Assembly: GCA_937125225.1 (NCBI GenBank)
Contig: CAKZLE010000023.1
Span: forward strand, 124,001 to 188,000
DNA: 64,000 bases
Origin: an uncultured Spirochaetia bacterium
Lineage (GTDB): Bacteria > Spirochaetota > Spirochaetia > CAKZLE01
Direction: 5' to 3'
The notes beneath the pieces are model-generated. The model was not told where the DNA came from. It made no database searches and saw only the letters and a list, made by a program, of their open reading frames with translations. The position numbers and the translations under genes are program-made. How positions within the stretch are numbered: position 1 is the stretch's first letter; each line of letters opens with the position of its first letter. Shown here piece by piece: positions 17,527 to 25,882 of the stretch.

Positions 17527-18180
17527 ATGAATATAGAATATCTGGTTCAATCAACGGGGTACATCCTTCAAGGATGTTCAGTGACGATAAAACTCTTCTT
17601 CTTGACACTCTTATTCTCCATGCCTCTGGGATTCCTCGGAGCGATGGCAAAGACTTCAAGAGTCAAGACACTTCATATCATCATGGAGTTCTACACATCG
17701 ATTGTGCGTGGGACACCGTTACTGCTCCAGATATTCTTCGTCTATTATGGACTTCCTCTGATCATCCCAGGGTTGAGATTCGATCGCTTCAATGCTGCGG
17801 CATTGACCTTCATTCTCAACTATGGGGCCTATTTCACTGAAATATTCAGAGGAGGTATCCAATCGATCGAAAAGGGACAGTATGAGGCATCTAAGGTCCT
17901 TGGTATGTCATACCAGCAGACCATGTTGCGTATCATCCTCCCTCAGACGATAAAAAGGGTTCTCCCTCCTGTAGCCAATGAATCAATAACCCTAGTTAAG
18001 GATACAGCTCTCGTAGTTGTCCTCGGTATCGGTGATATCCTGCGAAACTCAAAAGAGATCGTAGCTCGTGATTTCACGATCAGTCCATTCGTCATCGCAG
18101 CACTCATCTACCTTCTGATGAACTACGTGGTGGTTATCTTCTTCAAGAATCTTGAAAAGAGGTATGCTGTATATGAATAA
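17527..18180 (+). CDS. Polar amino-acid ABC transporter permease
   Basis: A protein of 217 aa with about five membrane segments, of the HisM/GlnP type. The EAA loop that docks the ATPase is visible as [19 protein letters not shown], followed by [12 protein letters not shown]. The ATG lies directly after the binding-protein stop codon, so translation is coupled. As the only permease of the operon it would work as a homodimer. Confidence 0.93.
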   Translation: MNIEYLVQSTGYILQGCSVTIKLFFLTLLFSMPLGFLGAMAKTSRVKTLHIIMEFYTSIVRGTPLLLQIFFVYYGLPLIIPGLRFDRFNAAALTFILNYGAYFTEIFRGGIQSIEKGQYEASKVLGMSYQQTMLRIILPQTIKRVLPPVANESITLVKDTALVVVLGIGDILRNSKEIVARDFTISPFVIAALIYLLMNYVVVIFFKNLEKRYAVYE

Positions 18181-18937
18181 TCAACATATGATTGAAGTAG
18201 ATGGATTGAGAAAGGCCTTTGGTGATCTTGAGGTCCTCAAAGGGATCGATCTCGTTGTTGATAGAGGAGACATCATCTCTGTCATAGGACCCTCGGGCTC
18301 AGGGAAAAGCACCCTCTTACGCTCCCTTATTCACCTTGAGAAGGCTGAACATGGAACGATCCTTATAGAGGGAGCCCCTATTCTTGAGGAACGTGGGAAC
18401 AAACTTACCCATATCAGTGAGACAGAGATCCGAAAACGCTGTAAAAAGCTAGGTATGGTATTCCAAGGATTCAACCTCTATCCACATAAGACTGCATTAG
18501 AGAATATCATCGAGGCACCCACCGTCGTCGCAAAGGTTCCCAAAGCTGAGGCAATCAAGAACGGTGAAGAGCTACTGCAGAAGGTAGGTCTCTCTGACAA
18601 AAGAGACACCTACCCCTGTTTTCTTTCAGGTGGTCAAAAACAACGTGTAGCGATAGCGAGAGCTCTTGCGATGAACCCAGACATACTCCTGTTCGATGAA
18701 CCGACGAGTGCTCTCGATCCTGAACTGATCGGTGAAGTACTACAGGTCATAAAGGAGCTTGCAGCTGAACATATGACGATGATCATCGTCACCCATGAGA
18801 TGACCTTCGCAAAAGAGGTCTCTGACCGGGTGATCTTCATGGATGAGGGAAAGATACTTGAAGAGGCACATCCAGACAAACTCTTCAATGACCCTGACCA
18901 TCCACGTATCAAGACATTCCTTGATAAGATGCTCTAA
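18173..18937 (+). CDS. Polar amino-acid ABC transporter ATPase
   Basis: A protein of 254 aa of the GlnQ/HisP group: Walker [26 protein letters not shown], Walker [16 protein letters not shown] and the switch TH in IIVTHEM. Several starts are possible (TTG 18152, ATG 18164, 18173, 18188). I prefer ATG 18173, about 10 bases after AAGAGG, which overlaps the permease stop. It drives uptake through the preceding permease. Confidence 0.93.
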   Translation: MNNQHMIEVDGLRKAFGDLEVLKGIDLVVDRGDIISVIGPSGSGKSTLLRSLIHLEKAEHGTILIEGAPILEERGNKLTHISETEIRKRCKKLGMVFQGFNLYPHKTALENIIEAPTVVAKVPKAEAIKNGEELLQKVGLSDKRDTYPCFLSGGQKQRVAIARALAMNPDILLFDEPTSALDPELIGEVLQVIKELAAEHMTMIIVTHEMTFAKEVSDRVIFMDEGKILEEAHPDKLFNDPDHPRIKTFLDKML

Positions 18938-18943
18938 AGAACA

Positions 18944-18971
18944 AGGTCTGAATCATCTCTGATCCAGACCT
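18944..18971. terminator. Terminator between convergent importer and secreted-protein genes
   Basis: AGGTCTG (18944-18950) pairs with CAGACCT (18965-18971), with an inner ATC/GAT extension of the stem. The T-tract is short (AAATCTTTCT). Confidence 0.6.
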
Positions 18972-18996
18972 CAAATCTTTCTATTAACCTATTAGA

Positions 18997-19902
18997 CTAA
19001 GTCCACTCTGCAAGCAGTTCTTCAATCTCTTCGATTGTATTGGTATCACCTTGAGAAGGAGATACCATAGCATCATATTCATTGATCAGCCAGTTTAGGA
19101 TGATCACTGATTCCTCATGGTCACTCATATCCTGCAATTCCTTGTCAGTATAGACAGGTGAGTAATCATATCCCAATGAGCCTTCAAAGTACTGCATCTT
19201 CTCGAACTCTTTAGTCTTCTTATTGAAATTCTTAGTCTCACCTTTAATCTTGTTCTTTCGGTCTTTTGCCTTCCAGTTCCTCTTCCTGAGATTCTCAGCA
19301 AGACTCTTGTAATAGGAAAACTTAAGATCGTCACCATCATACACATCAATAGCACGACGAGTGAAAGATACTGCAAAGATCGAATTACCAAACGATAGAG
19401 GCCATCCTGGTAATAACATGTGCAGTCGACCAAAGACGTACCAGGCATCTGCATAGTTCTTATCATACTCGATTACCTTGTATAGATCCTTTTTCATCGG
19501 ATCTGCTTTGAACAGTGAGTCTAGGATCCCTTTTGTCTCTCCCCATCTTCCTACATTGGAAGATTTCCAGTAATAGGCGTCAGCAGAGGGTTTCAGCTCT
19601 ATTGCCTTCTCAGCAAACTCTCGACCTTCAACAAACATCTTCAGGAGTTCAGCATTAGGAGTCCCCTCTCGTTCCTCATCATCTGTGATGAATAATTTGA
19701 ATCGTGAGAGTCTCCAATAGACTTCAGCCTTATCCCCATCCCCGTCTATAGACGGTAAGAGGTTGTCCAAAAACTCAAACCCTTCGATATATTGTTCATC
19801 ATCATACATTGCATCTGCTTGAGCAATATCGTCAGATACTCCAGCAAATAATGCTGGCATAACGAATAGGCATAACACCGCGATAGATATCCATCGTTTC
19901 AT
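18997..19902 (-). CDS. Secreted helical-repeat (TPR-like) protein
   Basis: A protein of 301 aa with an N-terminal signal peptide (MKRWISIAVLCLFVMPALFAG) and then helical pairs reminiscent of TPRs: DIAQADAMYDDEQYIEGFEFLD, EVYWRLSRFKLF, EGREFAEKAIELKPSADAYYW and KNYADAWYVFGRLHMLLP. The order resembles TatT or RMD-type proteins, but I cannot assign it. The start at 19902 has AAGGAG 8 bases upstream; an ATG 30 bases earlier lacks one. It is presumably periplasmic. It follows glyA on the same strand but is separated by a terminator. Confidence 0.7.
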   Translation of the reverse strand: MKRWISIAVLCLFVMPALFAGVSDDIAQADAMYDDEQYIEGFEFLDNLLPSIDGDGDKAEVYWRLSRFKLFITDDEEREGTPNAELLKMFVEGREFAEKAIELKPSADAYYWKSSNVGRWGETKGILDSLFKADPMKKDLYKVIEYDKNYADAWYVFGRLHMLLPGWPLSFGNSIFAVSFTRRAIDVYDGDDLKFSYYKSLAENLRKRNWKAKDRKNKIKGETKNFNKKTKEFEKMQYFEGSLGYDYSPVYTDKELQDMSDHEESVIILNWLINEYDAMVSPSQGDTNTIEEIEELLAEWT

Positions 19903-19987
19903 GAAATACACTCCTTTTGTTAAATCATCCATGTGAAATCTAATTCTGATTATAACAGAGATTTAGCATTACTCTAAGTAAAAATGA

Positions 19988-20011
19988 CAAAACCGAGGAA
20001 TCACCCTCGGT
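19988..20011 (-). terminator. Terminator after glyA
   Basis: On the minus strand ACCGAGG (complement of 20005-20011) pairs with CCTCGGT (complement of 19992-19998), followed by TTTTGTCATTTTT. Confidence 0.8.
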
Positions 20012-20036
20012 CTCTTATCATTCTCAAGTTTTAGAT

Positions 20037-21557
20037 CTAAGCTAAATAGAACTCTTTCTTCAAGAAATCAAGATCGATATCAGGATAGACAGGATATTGA
20101 TCAAGAAGAGTCTTCACTAGAGCACGTGCTTCAGTGATGATCTCTGAATCGATTGTATATTTTGCCTTACTAGGTTTTCCAGCATTCTTTCCTTTGGTCA
20201 GGATCTTTGGATTGGTAGCTTCAAGAACGATCTTCACGATCTTAGCGATCTCCTTCATCTGTTCGACTCCCATTCCTAGAGTCGTGATCGCAGGAGTACC
20301 AATTCTCAAACCACTCGTATACCAAGGGCCATTGGGGTCGAAAGGTAGAGCATTTCTATTCAATGTCACCCCACACTCTCGTAACACACTCTCAGCCTGT
20401 CGTCCGTTGATCCCAAAGGATCTGACATCAAGTAGCATCAGGTGATTATCTGTACCCCCGGTAGCGATGGTTATCCCCTCTTCGATGCAGGCAGCCGCAA
20501 GTGCTTTTGAGTTCTTTACAATCTGCTTAGCGTAGTCTTGGTAGGCCTCTGTCTGTGCCTCTGTATATGCAACGGCCTTTGCAGCCATCATATGAGGAAG
20601 TGGTCCACCAAGTACCATCGGACACCCTTTATCAAGGGCCTCGGTATATTCATCGGTACAGAGTACCATTCCCCCTCGAGGACCTCGAAGAGTCTTATGT
20701 GTCGTAGTAGTCACAACATCAGCATAAGCAACAGGATTGTAGACACCAGTCATCTGTTTTCCTGCTACGAGTCCTGAGAAGTGAGCCATGTCTACCATAA
20801 GGACAGCACCGATGCTGTCTGCGATCTCTCGCATCTTGCTGAAATCGATGAGTCTTGGATAGGCACTGTATCCTGCAAGAAGGATAAGAGGTTTTATCTC
20901 CTGAGCCATCGCAGAGAGTTCATCATAATCAAGCAGACCAGTCTCCCTGTTCACACTGTAACTATAGGCATCGAACATCTGCGCAGAGATATTATGTCGG
21001 TAGCCATGAGTGAGGTGTCCACCTGAATAGTAATCAAGTCCCAGTAGTCTCTGATTTCCTAGCTTCTCTCTAATGACATCCCAGTCCTCTCGCGAGAGGT
21101 TCGCAGGATTCATCTCACCAAGTTCCTCAAGAGCAGGCATCTCGATCTTAGTGGAGAGTATAGTCCAATATGCTACAAGATTCGCATCTGCACCACTATG
21201 TGGTTGCACATAGGCATGATCTGAACCGAAGATCTCACAAGCTTTCTTGACAGCTAGAGCTTCGATCTCATCCACATTGTCACAACCTGCATAGAATCTA
21301 TGATAGGGAAAACCTTCAGCATACTTATCTGTGAGGAGGTTACCCATCGCAGCCTGTGTAGCTAGTGAGGTATAGTTCTCACTTGCGATCAATTTGAGGT
21401 TAGAACGTTGATCCTCTAACTCTTTTACGATAGAACTAGCAACCTTTGGGCTCACCTCTTTTACCTGTTCAAGGCTAGAAATGTAATTGATACAACCGGT
21501 ATTGATGTTCTCTACACCAATTTCATTGATATAACGTATTACCGCTGATTCTTTCAT
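20037..21557 (-). CDS. glyA: Serine hydroxymethyltransferase, long form
   Basis: A protein of 506 aa that interconverts serine and glycine with tetrahydrofolate, using PLP. The PLP lysine is Lys288 in TTTTHKTLRGPRGG. RFYAGCDNVDEIE, QPHSGADANLVAYW and VDMAHFSGLVAGK are all conserved. It is about 85 residues longer than the common bacterial enzyme (about 420 aa): there is an N-terminal extension and an insertion around residues 138-180 (ELGEMNPANLSREDWDVIREK) before the segment with YSGGHLTHG. I recall this form from chlamydiae and spirochaetes. AAGGAG lies 6 bases before ATG 21557; a GTG at 21560 is adjacent. Confidence 0.95.
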   Translation of the reverse strand: MKESAVIRYINEIGVENINTGCINYISSLEQVKEVSPKVASSIVKELEDQRSNLKLIASENYTSLATQAAMGNLLTDKYAEGFPYHRFYAGCDNVDEIEALAVKKACEIFGSDHAYVQPHSGADANLVAYWTILSTKIEMPALEELGEMNPANLSREDWDVIREKLGNQRLLGLDYYSGGHLTHGYRHNISAQMFDAYSYSVNRETGLLDYDELSAMAQEIKPLILLAGYSAYPRLIDFSKMREIADSIGAVLMVDMAHFSGLVAGKQMTGVYNPVAYADVVTTTTHKTLRGPRGGMVLCTDEYTEALDKGCPMVLGGPLPHMMAAKAVAYTEAQTEAYQDYAKQIVKNSKALAAACIEEGITIATGGTDNHLMLLDVRSFGINGRQAESVLRECGVTLNRNALPFDPNGPWYTSGLRIGTPAITTLGMGVEQMKEIAKIVKIVLEATNPKILTKGKNAGKPSKAKYTIDSEIITEARALVKTLLDQYPVYPDIDLDFLKKEFYLA

Positions 21558-21586
21558 CACAGACTCCTTTTATGCAACAAATTGAA

Positions 21587-21615
21587 ACAATATTTATGTA
21601 TATCTAAATTTTCAA
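21587..21615 (-). promoter_or_regulatory. glyA promoter
   Basis: On the minus strand TTGAAA (complement of 21610-21615), 17-base spacer, TATTGT (complement of 21587-21592). The -10 overlaps a 22-base motif (21574-21595) that recurs almost exactly upstream of the carbamate kinase gene. Confidence 0.55.
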
Positions 21616-21849
21616 GATACTTATAGTACTATTTCTAATATATTTCTAGATTAATTGCAATTGTACGCAATTAATTTATAAAACTATTTTTCCAGTATAG
21701 CCCTTTTAGAGCATTTAAATGCATTTTTTATTTTTTCTTGTATACCTGACATCTCATATGGGCTATACTGTTTTAGAGTTACAGTTTGTAACTGATATAT
21801 GCGATACACATCTGTGCATCGTATTATGCATGAAATTCTCACAATTACC

Positions 21850-21877
21850 TTGCATAATTTAGGTAATGTGATATTAT
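21850..21877 (+). promoter_or_regulatory. Promoter of the Hc1-like gene
   Basis: TTGCAT (21850-21855), 16-base spacer, TATTAT (21872-21877), then about 35 bases to the ATG, with AAGGGGG as a strong binding site. Confidence 0.55.
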
Positions 21878-21911
21878 TTTATGTATAAATTATACCACCA
21901 AGGGGGTTCTC

Positions 21912-22088
21912 ATGAACTTACATGATCAAATCGTAGAACAATATGAAATGTATATTGCTGAAAGTCAGAAATTCGAAGAAAAAGGCGTAAAAGCATCTGC
22001 TACACGTGCACGAAAGGCACTTGGTGAATTAGGTAAACTAGCAAAAGAAAGAAGAAAAGAGATTCAGGAAGCTAAAAACGAACTCTAG
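21912..22088 (+). CDS. Hc1-like small histone H1 family protein (58 aa)
   Basis: A short gene of 59 codons including stop. The product is highly charged and helical, with an acidic first half (VEQYEMYIAESQKFEEKG) and then VKASATRARKALGELGKL and AKERRKEIQEAK. The block KASATRARKALGELGKLAKE is the hallmark of Hc1-type bacterial histone H1-like proteins. These bind DNA or RNA and condense the nucleoid in chlamydiae; short homologues occur in several other phyla. AAGGGGG lies 5 bases before the ATG and a perfect terminator follows the stop, so this is a well-expressed-looking monocistronic unit. Role in this organism unproven. Confidence 0.85.
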   Translation: MNLHDQIVEQYEMYIAESQKFEEKGVKASATRARKALGELGKLAKERRKEIQEAKNEL

Positions 22089-22108
22089 AACTTTTCGCTA
22101 GACCAAAT

Positions 22109-22138
22109 AAAAAGGACTCAATATTGAGTCCTTTTTTT
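22109..22138. terminator. Bidirectional terminator between Hc1-like gene and valS
   Basis: A perfect hairpin, GGACTCAAT paired with ATTGAGTCC (22114-22131), is flanked by AAAAA (22109-22113) and TTTTTTT (22132-22138), and so works for both convergent genes. Confidence 0.92.
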
Positions 22139-22156
22139 ATGGATCACTACCTACCA

Positions 22157-24817
22157 TCAAGCATTTTTAAGCATTGACATATGAGCCTCGATCTTGAGCA
22201 GATGGTCACTGAATTCCTTCAGTTTTCCCTTCTCCTTCTCGATCACGGCATCTGGGGCATTCGATAGGAACTTCTCGTTCGAAAGTTTCTTTTGGACACC
22301 AATCTTCTGCTTCTCTAGCTTACCTGCCTCTTTCTCGAGTTTAGCAAGCTCTTTGGGGATATCGATCGCATCTCTAATGAATACAAAAGCTTCAAATCCA
22401 TTCCCAGCGACAGGGACACTATCAGCAACATCATATTCCTCACTACCTATGGTAACCTCAGAACCTTGTACAAACTGTCTGATCATAGCATTCTGTGCTT
22501 TTAGGAAATCACTGTTCTTATCGGTGGAGTCAAGTTTGATGATTACTCTCACTCTCTTCTCTGGTGGAAGAGAGAACTCACTTCTTAAGGTTCTGATACT
22601 CCTGATCACCTCTTGGAGCATGGTGAATCTCTTATCAGCAAGATCATGAACACGGTCTTCACGATAGACCGGATAATCAGCACTTATCACATACCCGTCA
22701 GTGTTTGGAAGTTTCTGATATATCTCTTCAGTGATAAAGGAGACGAAAGGATGAAGCATTCTCATAGCCTCTGCAAGTAGATCTAGGAGAAGAGAGAGCG
22801 CTCTATTCTGCTCTGCTGGATCCTTACTATAAAGAGAACTCTTAGATGCTTCGATATACCAGTCACAAAAATCATTCCAGAAGAATTCATAGAGGGCCTG
22901 TGATGCATCATTGAACCTATAGATCTTCATAGCCTGTTCAACCTGAAGTGCGGTCTGATTGAGTCTATGGTAGATCCATTTATCAAGGTCTCTCAATTCT
23001 ATCTGTTCTACAGGGATAAGATCTTTCCCCTCAAGGTTCATAAGCAGGAATCTAGTTGCATTCCAGATCTTATTGGCGAACTTCGAACCGAATTTGAATG
23101 ATTCCATATCAATAAGGATATCTTGCCCCTGCGCTGCAAGGAAGCAGAGGGTGAACTTCATCGCATCTGCCCCATAGAGGTCTACGACCTTCAATGGGTC
23201 GATACCATTACCAAGAGATTTGGACATCTTTCGCCCCTGACGATCACGTACGAGTCCTGTGATATATATATCTCTGAAAGGTACCTCATCCATGAACTCC
23301 AAAGAGGACATGATCATTCGTGCTACCCAGAAGAAGATGATGTCATACCCGGTCACAAGAGTACTTGTAGGAAAGAACCTTTTCAGATCCTCTGTGTCCT
23401 TTGGCCACCCTAGAGTCGAGAAAGGCCATAACCATGATGAGAACCAGGTATCAAGGACATCTTCATCCTGTCTGATATTGGTACTATCACATTTACTACA
23501 GGAATGCGGAGCTTCACGACAGACCATCATCTCCCCGCAATCATTGCAGTACCAGACAGGAATCCTGTGTCCCCACCATAATTGACGTGAAATACACCAG
23601 TCACGGATATTCTTCAACCAATGAGAATAGGTATTTTCCCATTTCTTCGGATAGAAGATGACTTCATCTTTTTCCCATGCAGCAAGGGCCTTCTTAGCCA
23701 TGGATTCCATCTTTACGAACCACTGTTCGGAGAGATAGGGCTCAATGACGGTATTACATCGGTAACAATGCCCAACCTGATGTACATGATCCTCATCCTT
23801 GATGAACAGTTCCTGTTCTACAAGATCTGCGATGATGAGTTTCCGCGCCTGCTTTGTCGTCATCCCACGGTATCGTTGTGGTACATTACTGTTGAGCGTA
23901 CCATTGGGGTTCAATATATTTATCTTCTCAAGATCATGTCTGTTTCCGATCTCATAGTCATTAGGGTCATGAGCTGGAGTGATCTTCACCATTCCGGTTC
24001 CAAACTCCATGGAGACATAACTGTCTGCGATGATCGGAATCTCTCTATCAGTGAGAGGAAGCAGGAGTTTCTTACCGATGAAAGCCTTGTATCGTTCATC
24101 ATTCGGATTGACTGCTACAGCGACATCACCGAGAAGAGTCTCTGGTCTCGTGGTAGCGATCTCGATGAATCCGGATCCATCTGCGAAAGGATATCTGATA
24201 TGATACATCTTACCGGGAAGTTCTTTATGTTCTACCTCATCATCGGCCAACGCTGTCGTACAGTTCGGGCACCAGTTAACGAGATAATTACCTTTATAGA
24301 CAAGCCCTCTCTCATAGAGAGATACAAAGACCTCTCTTACTGCTTCTGAGAGCCCCTCATCCAAGGTGAATCGTTCTCTATCCCAATCACAGGTCGCACC
24401 GATCTTCTCAAGTTGTTTTGAGATGATCTCATGATGTTCTTTCTTGACTTTCCAGGTCTCTTCGACAAAGGCCTCTCTCCCGATCTCATGTCTGGAGGAA
24501 CCCTTCTCTTTCAGCCTTCTCTCAACGACATGCTGAGTTGCGATACCTGCATGATCTGTTCCAGGAACCCATAAGGTAGGTCTTCCGAGCATCCTGTTGT
24601 AACGAATGAGAATATCCTGTAGTGAGTTGTTCAGACCATGTCCCATATGAAGGACTCCGGTCACATTTGGAGGTGGTATCACAATGACAAAAGGATCTTT
24701 CCCCTCTGTTCGCTCTGATACGTCAGGGCTGAACATCCCCTGACCTTTCCACTCTGCATAGATTCTGTCCTCAAACTCTTTTGGGCTAAAGGATTTAGCT
24801 AGTTCGACAGCTTTCAT
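22157..24817 (-). CDS. valS: Valyl-tRNA synthetase
   Basis: A protein of 886 aa, class Ia synthetase charging tRNA-Val. Visible: PPPNVTGVLHMGHG with the HIGH-type motif at residues 57-60, the CP1 editing domain around TTRPETLLGDVAVAVNP, a zinc-finger-like CYRCNTVIEP and CNDCGEMMVC with CSKC, the KMSKS motif at about residue 530 (GRKMSKSLGNG), an anticodon-binding domain with FCDWYIEASK, and a C-terminal coiled-coil arm (KLEKEAGKLEKQK) specific to ValS. GGAGG precedes the ATG. Full length for the family. Confidence 0.98.
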   Translation of the reverse strand: MKAVELAKSFSPKEFEDRIYAEWKGQGMFSPDVSERTEGKDPFVIVIPPPNVTGVLHMGHGLNNSLQDILIRYNRMLGRPTLWVPGTDHAGIATQHVVERRLKEKGSSRHEIGREAFVEETWKVKKEHHEIISKQLEKIGATCDWDRERFTLDEGLSEAVREVFVSLYERGLVYKGNYLVNWCPNCTTALADDEVEHKELPGKMYHIRYPFADGSGFIEIATTRPETLLGDVAVAVNPNDERYKAFIGKKLLLPLTDREIPIIADSYVSMEFGTGMVKITPAHDPNDYEIGNRHDLEKINILNPNGTLNSNVPQRYRGMTTKQARKLIIADLVEQELFIKDEDHVHQVGHCYRCNTVIEPYLSEQWFVKMESMAKKALAAWEKDEVIFYPKKWENTYSHWLKNIRDWCISRQLWWGHRIPVWYCNDCGEMMVCREAPHSCSKCDSTNIRQDEDVLDTWFSSWLWPFSTLGWPKDTEDLKRFFPTSTLVTGYDIIFFWVARMIMSSLEFMDEVPFRDIYITGLVRDRQGRKMSKSLGNGIDPLKVVDLYGADAMKFTLCFLAAQGQDILIDMESFKFGSKFANKIWNATRFLLMNLEGKDLIPVEQIELRDLDKWIYHRLNQTALQVEQAMKIYRFNDASQALYEFFWNDFCDWYIEASKSSLYSKDPAEQNRALSLLLDLLAEAMRMLHPFVSFITEEIYQKLPNTDGYVISADYPVYREDRVHDLADKRFTMLQEVIRSIRTLRSEFSLPPEKRVRVIIKLDSTDKNSDFLKAQNAMIRQFVQGSEVTIGSEEYDVADSVPVAGNGFEAFVFIRDAIDIPKELAKLEKEAGKLEKQKIGVQKKLSNEKFLSNAPDAVIEKEKGKLKEFSDHLLKIEAHMSMLKNA

Positions 24818-24936
24818 TAGTTTACCGATCCTCCGTAAGTCTACAATCTTTGAGACATAGTATCAAAATCTTATCTGAAATACAACATAGCGTTGAACTT
24901 CACCTATTCATATTCAGTTTTTTCAGAGCGAGAACC

Positions 24937-24965
24937 TTGAAGAATAGGGACTTACCCCTTACAAT
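24937..24965 (+). promoter_or_regulatory. Promoter of the SDR gene, abutting its start codon
   Basis: TTGAAG (24937-24942), 17-base spacer, TACAAT (24960-24965). The ATG at 24972 falls where transcription should begin, 7 bases after the -10, so the mRNA may be leaderless. No Shine-Dalgarno sequence is present. Confidence 0.55.
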
Positions 24966-24971
24966 TGATAC

Positions 24972-25835
24972 ATGAGAAAATCCATCGTGAATTATGCAAT
25001 TGTAACCAATGCAGACACAGGGTTCGGTAGGGAACTTGCCCTTTCCCTAGCAAAACGGGGGAATGTGGTACTTATCACTACTATAGATGAGGCCATCGGA
25101 GAGAAACTCCTTGAGGAGATTCGTTATAAGGCACGATCGAAATCTGTCCTCTATCATCCTTTGGACCTTTCGTCTCAGAAGTCTATCAGGAAGTTCGTCT
25201 CTGACTATCGATACAATGTGAAACAACTCGATTATCTCATCTTCAATGACTCAATTGAATTCCTCAAGACGAAGAAACGGCAATACACCGCTGATGATAT
25301 CGAACACAACTGGGCTGAATATCATATGGGTCCAGTCATCATGTCAGGACTGCTGTTGGCCATGCTCAAAGAATCTCCAGATGCCAGGATCATCATCTCT
25401 TTACCAGAGAGCGTGTTCGCAAATCGACACCAGAAGGTGAATCTTGAGGATGCAGAGTTCAGAAACTCAAAATATAATCTTATGCATGCCTACCATCAGG
25501 CGAAATTGGCAGAGATCTTTTTCATCCAATACCTTGCAGAGCATATCAACGAGACGAATATCATCCTCAATGGAATCTCGATACCAAACCTCAAGATCCC
25601 AAAGGATCATCTCAAGAAGATAGGATTGGGGGTCCGACTGCATAACAGGTTCGCAACGGGTCCTAAGAAGGCAAGCCACACCGTCCTCTTCGCCCTCACC
25701 TGTTCCCGAAAGAAACTGGTCACGGGTTCGATTCTGTCACTTCACAGGAAGAACCGAAGACTCAACCCCTATCTCAAGGATGTTGAGATCAAAGATCAGG
25801 TGATGACCCTCACCCGTAAATATATCATCACATAA
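24972..25835 (+). CDS. Short-chain dehydrogenase/reductase, divergent
   Basis: A protein of 287 aa with an SDR layout like retinol dehydrogenases: an N-terminal dinucleotide motif in the altered form TNADTGFG (usual TGxxxGIG), the HPLDLSS acidic position, catalytic Ser in IIISLPES and YHQAK for the Tyr-Lys pair. The NNAG motif is replaced by FNDS. The catalytic residues are kept, so it could be active on an unknown alcohol or ketone. Its promoter -10 box sits directly before the ATG. Confidence 0.8.
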   Translation: MRKSIVNYAIVTNADTGFGRELALSLAKRGNVVLITTIDEAIGEKLLEEIRYKARSKSVLYHPLDLSSQKSIRKFVSDYRYNVKQLDYLIFNDSIEFLKTKKRQYTADDIEHNWAEYHMGPVIMSGLLLAMLKESPDARIIISLPESVFANRHQKVNLEDAEFRNSKYNLMHAYHQAKLAEIFFIQYLAEHINETNIILNGISIPNLKIPKDHLKKIGLGVRLHNRFATGPKKASHTVLFALTCSRKKLVTGSILSLHRKNRRLNPYLKDVEIKDQVMTLTRKYIIT

Positions 25836-25847
25836 TCTAAACCGTAT

Positions 25848-25875
25848 TTGACATTGATAGAGTTCATGATATGAT
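25848..25875 (+). promoter_or_regulatory. Promoter of the DUF4105 gene, abutting its start codon
   Basis: TTGACA (25848-25853), 16-base spacer, TATGAT (25870-25875). The -10 overlaps the first in-frame ATG (25871), which therefore cannot be the start. The next ATG (25883) lies 8 bases after the -10, again suggesting a leaderless message. Confidence 0.55.
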
Positions 25876-25882
25876 TGTGCCC

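Larger units (their letters stand above)
21558..21911. other. Complex regulatory gap between glyA and the Hc1-like gene
   Basis: About 350 AT-rich bases without an ORF. Elements seen: the glyA promoter (21587-21615, minus); a perfect 8-bp dyad TTAATTGC-N8-GCAATTAA (21651-21674); a perfect 11-bp inverted repeat CAGTATAGCCC / GGGCTATACTG (21693-21703 and 21760-21770) enclosing 56 bases that include the palindrome GCATTTAAATGC (21711-21722) followed by T-runs; and an imperfect dyad CGATACACA/TGTGCATCG near 21801-21822. The Hc1-like promoter is at 21850-21877. Confidence 0.6.

Noticed and set aside
21558-21911. Glycine riboswitch upstream of glyA
   Set aside because: The dyads do not match the tandem glycine aptamer consensus, and the glyA promoter lies only about 30 bases before its start codon, leaving no room.
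23621-24349. A 242-codon open frame on the plus strand
   Set aside because: It lies wholly opposite valS, which is unambiguous, and its translation shows no domain and odd composition; it is a shadow frame.
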